A stretch of DNA of 8,958 bases. It comes from Clostridium sp. UBA5530. GTDB lineage: Bacteria; Bacillota; Clostridia; Clostridiales; Clostridiaceae. Position numbers and translations under genes: made by a program. Positions 1 through 5,961 of this stretch are shown here, piece after piece. Each line of letters begins with the position of its first letter. Positions within the stretch are counted from its first letter, which is position 1. A model generated the notes under the pieces. The model did not search any database, was not told where the DNA came from, and saw only the letters and a program-made list of their open reading frames with translations. The DNA lies in assembly GCA_002423705.1 (NCBI GenBank), contig DINW01000063.1, positions 67,303-76,260 of the forward strand. The letters are read 5' to 3'.

Positions 1-108
1 TAAAGCTATGGATATACCCAGCTCCCTTAATTTGTTTTTATTTATATATGTGACCATTCCTGAAACAAGAACCACAACAAGAGAAGAAAAATAATTTTCA
101 CAGAGCAA
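1..108 (-). pseudogene. Remnant of an FtsX/MacB-type permease, running off the left edge
   Basis: The minus strand is open for 36 codons from 108 down to the window edge. It reads a hydrophobic stretch (SSLVVVLVSGMVTYI) followed by NKNKLRELGISIAL. A membrane helix followed by a basic patch and R-E-x-G-I is what FtsX/MacB permeases show after their second membrane helix; the intact permeases here have RKREFGIRLAAG and RKKEISIRKAFG at that place. A TAG stop (109-111) closes the frame upstream, and the space where the N-terminal part should lie is taken by a hydrolase on the other strand. This looks like the 3' part of a truncated or frameshifted permease gene continuing to the left. Another minus-strand frame upstream of about 100 also reads hydrophobic residues (QFLLCLVAL), which would fit a frameshift. 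The match is short, so this call is tentative. Confidence 0.45.
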
Positions 109-139
109 CTAAACATAACAGAAATTGTATAGATATGTA

Positions 140-170
140 TTGTTTGGTTGGTGGTAAGTAATGCAATAAT
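140..170 (+). promoter_or_regulatory. Possible promoter for the hydrolase-regulator operon
   Basis: TTGTTT at 140-145 could serve as a -35 box. TGCAATAAT at 162-170 resembles an extended -10 (TG, one base, then five of six matches to TATAAT). The spacing of 19 bases is long, so the extended -10 would have to carry most of the recognition. It lies about 50 bases before the preferred start codon at 220. In DNA this AT-rich, such matches also arise by chance. Confidence 0.3.
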
Positions 171-219
171 AAATTACAATAATAAGAAAATGATGAAATT
201 TATGCTTATAGGAGGAATT

Positions 220-1308
220 ATGAAAAAAATGATAAAATTTATTGCATTAATTTTGGCAGTATGTATAATAGTAGCTACAATTGGTATTTTAGTCTTTTTC
301 TATAAAAATTTAAACTGGTATAAAGAAGTTGAGAAAAACTTAAAAACAGTAGGTGCTGTAGAAAAACAAGTTACTTTACCAAATGGAAATATCATTAATT
401 ATGGAGAAGTTGATGGACAAGGCCCAGCTTTGCTGTTAATACATGGACAAATGGGAGCATGGGAAGACTATGCATGTGTTCTTCCTGAACTTGCTAAGAA
501 CTGGCACATATATGCCATTGATGTTTATGGCCATGGAGAGTCATCTCATAATAAAGAACTATATTATATTGACAAAAATGGTGATGATTTAATCTGGTTT
601 ATTAACAATGTAATTGGTAAAGAAACAGTAGTTTGCGGACATTCAAATGGTGCATTAACTGCAGCCTATATAGCTGCTAATGGCGGAAAGTTAGTATCTG
701 GTGCAGTCCTTGAAGATCCACCAGTGTTTACGACACAGGGGGAAGGCTGGGAAAATAGCTTTGCCTATCTAGACACATATAAAGTATTACATGATTATGA
801 TGAAGGCGATAAAAAGGAATGTTGGGAAGCATATTATCTCCGCAATTGTTATTGGGGAAAGCTATTTATGCCAAAAGCAATGAATGGAATTGCAAATTAT
901 GCTCAAAAATATAGTGAAAATCATCCTGGAGAGGAAGTCAAGATAGCTTTTTTACCAAAATCTATTACAGGTATCTTTCACTATGTTATAAATTATGATT
1001 TTAAGTATGGTGAGAATTTTTACGATTTATCATGGAATAATGGGATTAAGCAGGAGGATATTTTGTCGGCTATAAAGATTCCCTGCGTCTATATCCATGC
1101 AAAAGAAAGGATTTCAGATTCAGGAGTACCACTTTGCGCTGCTACAAGGGAACAAGCTGAGCGCACGGTAAAACTCATTGGGGATAATTGTAGTTTGGTT
1201 GAGACACCTACAAGTGATCATCTGATTCATGCAGTGCATAGTGGTATTTATATTGATGTTATCAACGGTTTTCTAGATAATGAGGTGAAACATAATGTTA
1301 AACAATAA
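220..1308 (+). CDS. Membrane-anchored alpha/beta-fold hydrolase
   Basis: Predicted serine hydrolase of the alpha/beta fold, about 362 residues, tethered to the membrane with its catalytic domain probably outside. I chose the ATG at 220 because AGGAGG stands at 210-215; the longer frame from a TTG at 148 has no ribosome binding site. Residues 1-28 are a short basic start plus one hydrophobic helix (IALILAVCIIVATIGILVFF), either an uncleaved anchor or a signal peptide. The core follows: an oxyanion-type HGQMG at 75-79, DVYGHGESS at 101-109, the nucleophile elbow GHSNG at 140-144 with Ser142, and a C-terminal SDHLIH at 332-337 that supplies the likely catalytic His334. The acid of the triad is less clear; Asp300 is a candidate. 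Substrate is unknown: esterases, lipases, peptidases and lactonases share this layout. It overlaps the downstream regulator by 14 bases, so the two are almost certainly co-transcribed. Confidence 0.85.
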   Translation: MKKMIKFIALILAVCIIVATIGILVFFYKNLNWYKEVEKNLKTVGAVEKQVTLPNGNIINYGEVDGQGPALLLIHGQMGAWEDYACVLPELAKNWHIYAIDVYGHGESSHNKELYYIDKNGDDLIWFINNVIGKETVVCGHSNGALTAAYIAANGGKLVSGAVLEDPPVFTTQGEGWENSFAYLDTYKVLHDYDEGDKKECWEAYYLRNCYWGKLFMPKAMNGIANYAQKYSENHPGEEVKIAFLPKSITGIFHYVINYDFKYGENFYDLSWNNGIKQEDILSAIKIPCVYIHAKERISDSGVPLCAATREQAERTVKLIGDNCSLVETPTSDHLIHAVHSGIYIDVINGFLDNEVKHNVKQ

Positions 1309-1732
1309 TTTAGCTGTATTACGAAATTTCAAAGGGATTTCACAAGAAGAAATTGCAGAAATTATAGGAGTTTCCAGACAGGCATATGCAAAATGGGAAA
1401 ACGGCAAATCAGTTCCGGATATTGAGAAGTGTGATTTAATAGCTAAGTATTATGGAATTACAATTGATGATTTAATACATTTCCAATCACAACAGTGTGG
1501 AATGGTATTGCCACCTGGGCCAAAGGGAAAACATATTTGTGGTACTACAACAATAAATGAAAGAGGACAAATAGTCATTCCTAAAAATGCACGTGACTTA
1601 ATGAATTTAAATAAGGGTGATAGTTTTATTGTATTGGTTGATGAATTAGAAGGTATAGCTTTAGTTAAAACTGATGTTTTTGAAAATAAACTTAAAGAAA
1701 TACAACAAATGGCCCATACAATGAATGACTAG
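1295..1732 (+). CDS. XRE helix-turn-helix / AbrB-SpoVT fusion regulator
   Basis: A 145-residue DNA-binding protein with two DNA-binding modules. Residues about 5-60 are an XRE-type helix-turn-helix (ISQEEIAEIIGVSRQAYAKW at 15-34, then ENGKSVPDIEK). A linker rich in Pro and Gly (PPGPKGK, 73-79) leads to a swapped-hairpin AbrB/SpoVT/MazE domain at about 82-127, recognised by TTTINERGQIVIPKNAR at 84-100 and the following KGDSF. The C-terminal 18 residues look helical. Such fusions are known in clostridia, usually as transcription regulators; the target here is not known. Start at 1295 has GAGGTG at 1282-1287. The first 14 bases overlap the end of the hydrolase gene, which implies translational coupling and suggests it controls its own operon. 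AbrB-type antitoxins have a similar C-terminal fold, but no toxin gene is adjacent. Confidence 0.85.
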   Translation: MLNNNLAVLRNFKGISQEEIAEIIGVSRQAYAKWENGKSVPDIEKCDLIAKYYGITIDDLIHFQSQQCGMVLPPGPKGKHICGTTTINERGQIVIPKNARDLMNLNKGDSFIVLVDELEGIALVKTDVFENKLKEIQQMAHTMND

Positions 1733-1758
1733 CTGTCATATAGATATAGCCTTTAGGC

Positions 1759-1797
1759 AAAAAATAAAAGGGAGATTCCACTAAGGAAATCTCCTTT
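1759..1797 (-). terminator. Rho-independent terminator of ABC operon copy A
   Basis: Arms at 1767-1779 and 1785-1797 pair around a 5-base loop, with one bulged base on each side. Read on the minus strand, the hairpin is followed by TTTTATTTTTT, so it ends the minus-strand transporter operon. It may also slow transcription from the convergent regulator gene, which stops at 1732; in that direction the tail is only TTTAAT. A near-identical hairpin closes copy B. Confidence 0.75.
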
Positions 1798-1800
1798 AAT

Positions 1801-1829
1801 CTATTGTTGCTTATTTCAATTAAAGCCAT
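1801..1829 (-). pseudogene. Excision scar of the copy A ABC ATPase gene
   Basis: This 29-base stretch is what remains of the third gene of copy A. Bases 1810-1829 are identical to the first 20 bases of the intact ATPase gene (6623-6642, coding MALIEI). Bases 1801-1809 are identical to its last nine (5953-5961, Gln-Gln-stop). The 661 bases between are missing. Because 661 is not a multiple of three, the joined frame leaves the ATPase frame at once and reads 45 unrelated codons to a TAA at 1692-1694, antisense to the regulator gene. Walker A, signature, Walker B and H-loop are all gone. The start still abuts the permease stop in a TAAATG arrangement as in copy B, confirming what the ancestral gene was. 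I see no insertion sequence or direct repeat longer than a base or so at the junction. Confidence 0.88.
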
Positions 1830-3013
1830 TTAATCACGCCCCTTTATTAATTCTGTAGGTTCCATTTTGTATATACTTCTAGCCGAGCCAATGGAAAACA
1901 ATAGTATAAGCAAGAATGATCCTATGAGCATTGCTAAAATAATTTTATAGTTAAACAAGCCGAAAAACCCATCAGCCATACATGTATTAATAACAATGCC
2001 ATCAGAGCCTTTAAAAATCAAAATGCTGACAAGAAAGCTTATTATATCAACTATGAATATTTCACCAAGGATAAATTTATAAATATAAGACTTGGTGCAT
2101 CCCGTGGCTATTCTTATACCAAACTCTCTCTTTCTGGATTTTACAAGCATTATCATGGTTACAGAAACTCCAAACAGAGAAAAGATAAGTACGAATATAC
2201 AAATGGGTAAATAGTTTCTAAATATAGTTAAATCATCTTGGTATTGTAGCTCTATTAATTCTTTTATATTACTTATATCAAAATAAATTTTATACTTTTT
2301 TCCCAGGTCTTCAAGGTTTTTAATAACTTTCTTATCATTAGAACTAATTTGCACAAAAACATTACCATAGGAGTTTGTTTGCTGCCCAATATTAAAGGTG
2401 GCAGGAACAATAAATGAGCTGTCTAAGCTGATAGTTTTTTCATTTAATATTTGACTCCCTAAAAAACTTTGATTTGGTTTTAATATACCTATGACCTGAA
2501 ATTTTGTATCTTGAAAATTAGGACCTTCGGAAATAATAGTATCTCCAATTTTATATTGAGCTTTCATCTTATCTCCTATGAGTATAGGCACAATAGAATA
2601 GTCTGTTTCTTTATCTTTAAAATCTGAAGGCTCAAAATTTCGACCTTCACTTAACTTGGCATTTATAATTTTTAACATATCATAATTAATAGATAGCATC
2701 CCATAATTTAAGGCAGATTTAGTAGGTTCACTATAATCATAAGTTCCTATGGCTTTTATATTCTGTAAGGTTTTAGCCTCTTTAAAGAACTTAATATCTT
2801 CACCACTATATACTAGTTTTAGACGTTCATTTTTCAACACCAAAAAATAGGTTGACTTCACATCTATATATTTATTCACATTATCTACTTTACTATTCAT
2901 GATTTTATAAGTAGAATAAGACCTCATAGTCATGAAATAACATATAATAAATTGGAGAGTTAGAAATATAAAAATTACTTTATGCTTTTAAAAATAGATT
3001 TTATAAAGGACAT
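1830..3013 (-). pseudogene. Frameshifted FtsX-type permease 2, copy A
   Basis: Homologue of the copy B permease 2, damaged near its 5' end. The expected start is the ATG at 3011-3013, preceded by AGGGGTGATT in the same position as in copy B. It reads MSFIKSIFKSIK and then a TAA at 2975-2977. In copy B the same place reads KSIFKSIFKKKTILIFLSL. A net loss of about 10 bases near 2975-2984 explains the break. After it the correct frame resumes (KVIFIFLTLQFIICYF) and stays open to 1830. Downstream one sees the extracellular region, three more helices (about residues 241-264, 287-306 and 327-350 counted from the internal ATG at 2931-2933), RKREFG after the first of these, and the end MEPTELIKGRD. 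Starting at that internal ATG would drop the first membrane helix, and no ribosome binding site precedes it. A functional product is unlikely. Confidence 0.8.
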
Positions 3014-3023
3014 ACAATCACCC

Positions 3024-4130
3024 CTATTCCTTCAAACATTGAGATATTTCTATTTTGATGCATCTTCTTACAGGAAATATGGAAGCTAAAAAAATCAATA
3101 TGAAAGCTATTATAAATATAGTAATTAGATACAAAAGTGATACAGATAGATTAATTCTTAGTAGGGAGGACATAGGTTTCATAAAGGCCAGCTGTAACCC
3201 TAAGGATATTATTATAGAAAACAACATCAGTACAGTGAGCTCTTTATATATTAAAAGGATAATATTTTGCTCCTGAGCACCAAAGGCCTTTCTAATAGAA
3301 ATTTCTTTCTTCCTATCTAAAATCCAAAAAGTAGAAGTGACTATAATGTTAAAAATAGCTATTAGTAAAACCACTAAGTTTAAACTAATTTTATTCTCTA
3401 TTTGGAATACAGCGGCAGAAAAGGTGTTTTTTGGAGACGTACCAAAAAAGTTAAAGCAATCATCAACATTTGGGGTATTATGGAGAGCATCATAAATGAA
3501 AGCTCTATCTTTTTTTGTCATGGTGCCAGTATCTTTTATAACTTTTATAGTCATGTATTCTTTATTGAATCCACCATTTTTAATAAAATAATCTCTGATT
3601 ATATCTTTTTTTACTAAGATAAGGGTTTGATACATATCATCGCAAACACCCTTGATGTTAAACTTATTTGCACCTATAGTGACCTCCGAAGGACATCCTA
3701 ACTTTTTATAAATTTGTTGCCCCATAATTATTGAATTTGTATCACTAGAATGAAGAAAGTCACCTTTACTTAAGTGCAATTTTAAGGTGTCAGTCCTACC
3801 TGTAAGGACAACAGCTTGAACGGGAAATCCGTTAAGCCCATCTTCTATATTTCTGATAAAAGTTACTACGTATTTTTCATTAAGCTTTGCTAGAACTGGC
3901 TCTACATCTTCATAAGTTCCTTTTTCATCTAATTTAAATCCATAGGTTACCACTTGATTTTCATTGAACCCAAAATTTCTTCTCTCAATCATTTTGGTTT
4001 GATTATTTATCATAGAGGATATTATCCATAGGATAAAGGATGAAATAATAAAGCAGATGCACATAAAGGATGTAATCATTGGTTTCCTTTTAAATTGGAC
4101 AAATAGACTTTTTATAAAAATCACTTCCAT
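3024..4130 (-). CDS. FtsX-type ABC permease 1, copy A
   Basis: Predicted permease subunit of a MacB/FtsX-type ABC transporter, about 368 residues and open throughout. One helix (about 17-40) is followed by a large extracellular domain (about 42-248), three helices (about 251-271, 292-316, 331-354), RKKEISIRKAFG just after the second helix, and a C-terminal ISQCLKE. It aligns end to end with the copy B permease 1 at about half the residues by eye. I place the start at 4130 (MEVIFIKS), matching copy B; a longer frame to 4172 would cover the likely -10 box and is not credible. True initiation may be a few codons further in, because GGAAGTGA lies right after this ATG. It is first in the copy A operon, but that operon's permease 2 is frameshifted and its ATPase deleted. 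The protein may therefore be orphaned, or borrow copy B partners. Confidence 0.8.
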   Translation of the reverse strand: MEVIFIKSLFVQFKRKPMITSFMCICFIISSFILWIISSMINNQTKMIERRNFGFNENQVVTYGFKLDEKGTYEDVEPVLAKLNEKYVVTFIRNIEDGLNGFPVQAVVLTGRTDTLKLHLSKGDFLHSSDTNSIIMGQQIYKKLGCPSEVTIGANKFNIKGVCDDMYQTLILVKKDIIRDYFIKNGGFNKEYMTIKVIKDTGTMTKKDRAFIYDALHNTPNVDDCFNFFGTSPKNTFSAAVFQIENKISLNLVVLLIAIFNIIVTSTFWILDRKKEISIRKAFGAQEQNIILLIYKELTVLMLFSIIISLGLQLAFMKPMSSLLRINLSVSLLYLITIFIIAFILIFLASIFPVRRCIKIEISQCLKE

Positions 4131-4150
4131 AAAGTTATATAATAAATCCC
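4131..4150. repeat. Conserved leader upstream of permease 1 (copy A)
   Basis: Together with the first codons of the gene (4108-4130), this leader matches the copy B sequence reaching the right window edge (8919-8958), with one mismatch in the Shine-Dalgarno-like element. The stretch before the ATG (AAAGTTATATAATAAAT, plus strand, 4131-4147) is identical. The window ends before the copy B promoter, so how far the match extends cannot be seen. Confidence 0.65.
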
Positions 4151-4163
4151 ACAATTTAAAACT

Positions 4164-4169
4164 ATTATA
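4164..4169 (-). promoter_or_regulatory. Likely -10 box of ABC operon copy A
   Basis: A perfect TATAAT reads on the minus strand here, 34 bases before the permease start at 4130. That gives a leader of roughly 25-30 bases. No good -35 box stands 16-18 bases upstream (weak options are TGTTTA or GTTTAT near 4186-4192), so the promoter may be weak or need an activator. Confidence 0.45.
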
Positions 4170-4277
4170 CAATAAATATTTACAAAATAAACATAAATAT
4201 CCTGAAACACCCGTATTCAGTCTTGAAAGCTTAAGAAACTAAAACTTATAATGGATTTTCATATTTAAAAAATAAAA

Positions 4278-4306
4278 TTGAATAATAAGGAAGCATAATA
4301 TAGAAT
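4278..4306 (+). promoter_or_regulatory. Candidate promoter for the DUF6273-type gene
   Basis: TTGAAT at 4278-4283 and TAGAAT at 4301-4306 stand 17 bases apart, each close to sigma-A consensus. They lie about 60 bases before the start at 4364. The gene is divergent from copy A of the transporter, so this intergenic stretch must hold a promoter in each direction. Confidence 0.45.
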
Positions 4307-4363
4307 TGTTATAGAATAGGTTATTTATAGTTAAATTACAAATAAATAGATTGGGGAGATAGT

Positions 4364-4966
4364 ATGCAAGTAGGGGATAAAATATCATTTGGTGGTTACC
4401 AGTGGCAAGTGCTGGACATACAAAACCATAGGGCTTTGATTATAACCGAACATATTATAGAACAGCGTCCTTACAATGATGCCTATGTAGGTATAACATG
4501 GGCTGACTGCTCACTACGAAAATATTTGGGCGGTGAGTTCTATGATAAATTCAGTGTAGTGGATAAAGATAGAATAAGTCCTGTGATTAATAAAAATCCT
4601 GATAATCAATGGTTTGGTACAAAAGGTGGAAAAGATACTCTGGATAGTATATTTTTATTAAGTCTTGATGAAGTGTGCAGATATTTCGGCGATAGCACCT
4701 CAAATTTGTACAACCCTGGTAAAAATCAAAGATATTGGTTTGAGAGAAAAGATATAAACAACAGCAAACGATTAGCAAGACTTTTGGGCAAAGAAGGGTG
4801 TTGGTGGTGGTGGCTTCGGTCACCTGGTCGGGTAAATGTAAAAGCTGTGTACATCTGGGGAACCGATGGTACTATTGGTATCCAGGGCAACAACATATTG
4901 AAAGGCAACATTAGCGACGGCAAATGCACGGGTGGAGTCCGTCCCGCTTTGTGGTTGAAGATATAA
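4364..4966 (+). CDS. DUF6273-type protein with WWLRSPG...GVRPALWL C-terminus
   Basis: A 200-residue protein with no signal peptide or membrane helix, starting MQVGDKISFGGYQWQVLDI after a GGGGAG site at 4353-4358. The C-terminal third has the hallmark I associate with DUF6273 domains: CWWWWLRSPG at 146-155 and GGVRPALWLKI at 190-200. The biochemical role of the domain is unknown. Such WWLRSPG/VRPAL domains often end larger surface or repeat proteins in gut Firmicutes; here the domain stands alone. Base use changes inside the gene. From about 4800 to 4960 the DNA approaches 50% GC, and I count 15 NNC codons among residues 163-195, against about 22 among the first 146. The residues between the two conserved motifs are G, N, I, S, D, T, C and Y rich. 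This resembles a variable region of a diversity-generating retroelement target, but no reverse transcriptase or template repeat is visible here. Confidence 0.7.
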   Translation: MQVGDKISFGGYQWQVLDIQNHRALIITEHIIEQRPYNDAYVGITWADCSLRKYLGGEFYDKFSVVDKDRISPVINKNPDNQWFGTKGGKDTLDSIFLLSLDEVCRYFGDSTSNLYNPGKNQRYWFERKDINNSKRLARLLGKEGCWWWWLRSPGRVNVKAVYIWGTDGTIGIQGNNILKGNISDGKCTGGVRPALWLKI

Positions 4967-5083
4967 TATAGAACTATGATGATAAACAGCCTATTGGTTT
5001 TTGTACTTCAAGGAAACGGGTAAGGACATAGTATAAATTGCTGTAATATCATATTTGAAAAGGAATAAAAAAGGAGAGTTATT

Positions 5084-5734
5084 ATGAGTCAAGTATTAGC
5101 AGTTATAGGTATAATGGGTGGAATATTGTGTGCAGTAGCTGATTGTCTATTAGATTTAAAAGGTGCAAATAATAAAAAACTTGGTAGTATGAAAATTATC
5201 GATAGCAAATGGGAAACAATGGCCCATTTTAGATTTGTTTGGTCAGATATATTGGTAATGTTTGCGGTTCCAATGTATACTTGTGGCTTTATAGCTTTGA
5301 TGCTACAGCTTTATCAAACGCGTGAGAAATTTGCGATTGTATTATCAATTATATTTTTGTGTGGGGCCATGGGTGGATTTATGATACATACATTTTTGTG
5401 CATAAACCCAACAATATATAAATGTATAATGGAAAAAGAAGATTTTGAGTTAGCAGAAAAGGTAATACATACAATCTTCAATCAAATTACAGTTCCTTTT
5501 GCTATTTTATATACTATGTTAGTGATTATTCCAGCAATAATGGTGATGTTTCTTATTATAAATGGAACATTAGCACTCCCTATTTGGACCATTAGTTTAA
5601 ATCCATTAGTTTTTCAACTAATAGGACTGCTATTAAGAGCAACAAAATGCAAGTTATTTATTGATGCTCCAAGTATCTGTGCAGCTAGTTTGGGACTTGC
5701 AATGTATGGAGTGTTGGCGTTAATGCTGGTATAG
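5084..5734 (+). CDS. Six-helix integral membrane protein of unknown function
   Basis: A 216-residue hydrophobic protein with a strong AAAAGGAGAG ribosome binding site just before the ATG. Membrane segments lie at about 4-23, 53-76, 83-107, 134-160, 164-184 and 196-215. After the first helix comes a conserved-looking polar loop (DCLLDLKGANNKKLG, 20-34), and residues 40-52 (DSKWETMAHFRFV) precede helix 2. A second polar loop, 109-133, links helices 3 and 4. I recognise no catalytic or transport motif. From memory it resembles small clostridial membrane proteins filed under a DUF (possibly DUF6796), with low certainty. It lies 117 bases after the DUF6273-type gene on the same strand with no clear terminator between, so co-transcription is possible, though the gap is wide enough for its own promoter. 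Confidence 0.7.
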   Translation: MSQVLAVIGIMGGILCAVADCLLDLKGANNKKLGSMKIIDSKWETMAHFRFVWSDILVMFAVPMYTCGFIALMLQLYQTREKFAIVLSIIFLCGAMGGFMIHTFLCINPTIYKCIMEKEDFELAEKVIHTIFNQITVPFAILYTMLVIIPAIMVMFLIINGTLALPIWTISLNPLVFQLIGLLLRATKCKLFIDAPSICAASLGLAMYGVLALMLV

Positions 5735-5823
5735 TGATAAAATTTGGTAGGTAGACAGCAATACTATGGTATTTTCATTATATGAGCATAATAGAAAATA
5801 AGTCTATTGATAATATATAACGT

Positions 5824-5842
5824 GCTCTAGCGGAATTAGAGC
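5824..5842. terminator. Hairpin downstream of the membrane protein gene
   Basis: GCTCTA at 5824-5829 and TAGAGC at 5837-5842 form a perfect 6-base stem with a 7-base loop. It lies about 90 bases after the plus-strand gene ending at 5734. No run of T follows in either direction, so it is only a weak candidate terminator. The rest of 5735-5896 shows nothing else I can support. Confidence 0.3.
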
Positions 5843-5896
5843 AATGGTGGTAATTGCTTTGAACTTTCATATAGGGAAATTGAGATGACACAGAAC

Positions 5897-5961
5897 ATAG
5901 CCTTTAGGCAAAAAAATAAAAGGGAGATTCCACTAAGGAAATCTCCTTTAACCTATTGTTG
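5897..5961. repeat. Direct repeat: 3' edge of transporter copy B
   Basis: Matches 1746-1809 except for one substitution (5952) and one extra A in the A-run at 5910-5916. It contains the copy B terminator and the last nine bases of the ATPase gene. Immediately past 5961 copy B continues into the ATPase, while copy A jumps to the equivalent of 6623. Confidence 0.85.
5910..5949 (-). terminator. Rho-independent terminator of ABC operon copy B
   Basis: Arms at 5919-5931 and 5937-5949 form a hairpin with a 5-base loop. On the minus strand it is followed by TTTTATTTTTTT. It begins 3 bases after the ATPase stop codon and ends the three-gene operon. It may also act on convergent plus-strand transcription from the membrane protein gene. 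Confidence 0.78.

Larger units (their letters stand above)
1746..1871. repeat. Direct repeat: 3' edge of transporter copy A
   Basis: Bases 1746-1809 match 5897-5961, and 1810-1871 match 6623-6684. Over these 126 bases I count two substitutions (1800 and 1855) and one A-run indel. The two halves are contiguous here but 661 bases apart in copy B, where the ATPase gene lies between them. Beyond 1871 similarity falls abruptly. The block holds the shared terminator, the ATPase scar and the last codons of permease 2. Confidence 0.85.

Noticed and set aside
1..18. An 18-base near match to 6721-6738 (TAAAGCTATRGATATACC), suggesting the left edge is a deleted third copy of permease 2.
   Set aside because: Similarity stops on both sides, and the left-edge frame reads better as the RELGI region than as the last helix. 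A second short match near 98-108 is collinear but too brief. Probably chance, though shared ancestry is not excluded.
148..219. A 24-residue N-terminal extension of the hydrolase from a TTG.
   Set aside because: No ribosome binding site precedes it, it covers the candidate promoter, and the ATG at 220 has a strong AGGAGG and begins a normal membrane anchor.
1692..1829. A 45-codon minus-strand frame starting MALIEIS after permease 2 of copy A.
   Set aside because: Only the first seven residues come from the ATPase. The rest reads through the terminator and antisense to the regulator gene, so it is a by-product of the deletion.
4131..4172. A 14-residue extension of permease 1 of copy A to an ATG at 4172.
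   Set aside because: It covers the TATAAT at 4164-4169, and copy B supports a start at the position equivalent to 4130.
4221..4236. TCTTGAAAGCTTAAGA as a possible operator upstream of ABC copy A.
   Set aside because: Only the outer four bases and an off-centre AAGCTT are symmetric, which is weak in DNA this AT-rich.
4057..4242. A 61-residue plus-strand frame near the start of permease 1 of copy A.
   Set aside because: Mostly antisense to permease 1 and its promoter, with no ribosome binding site or family resemblance.
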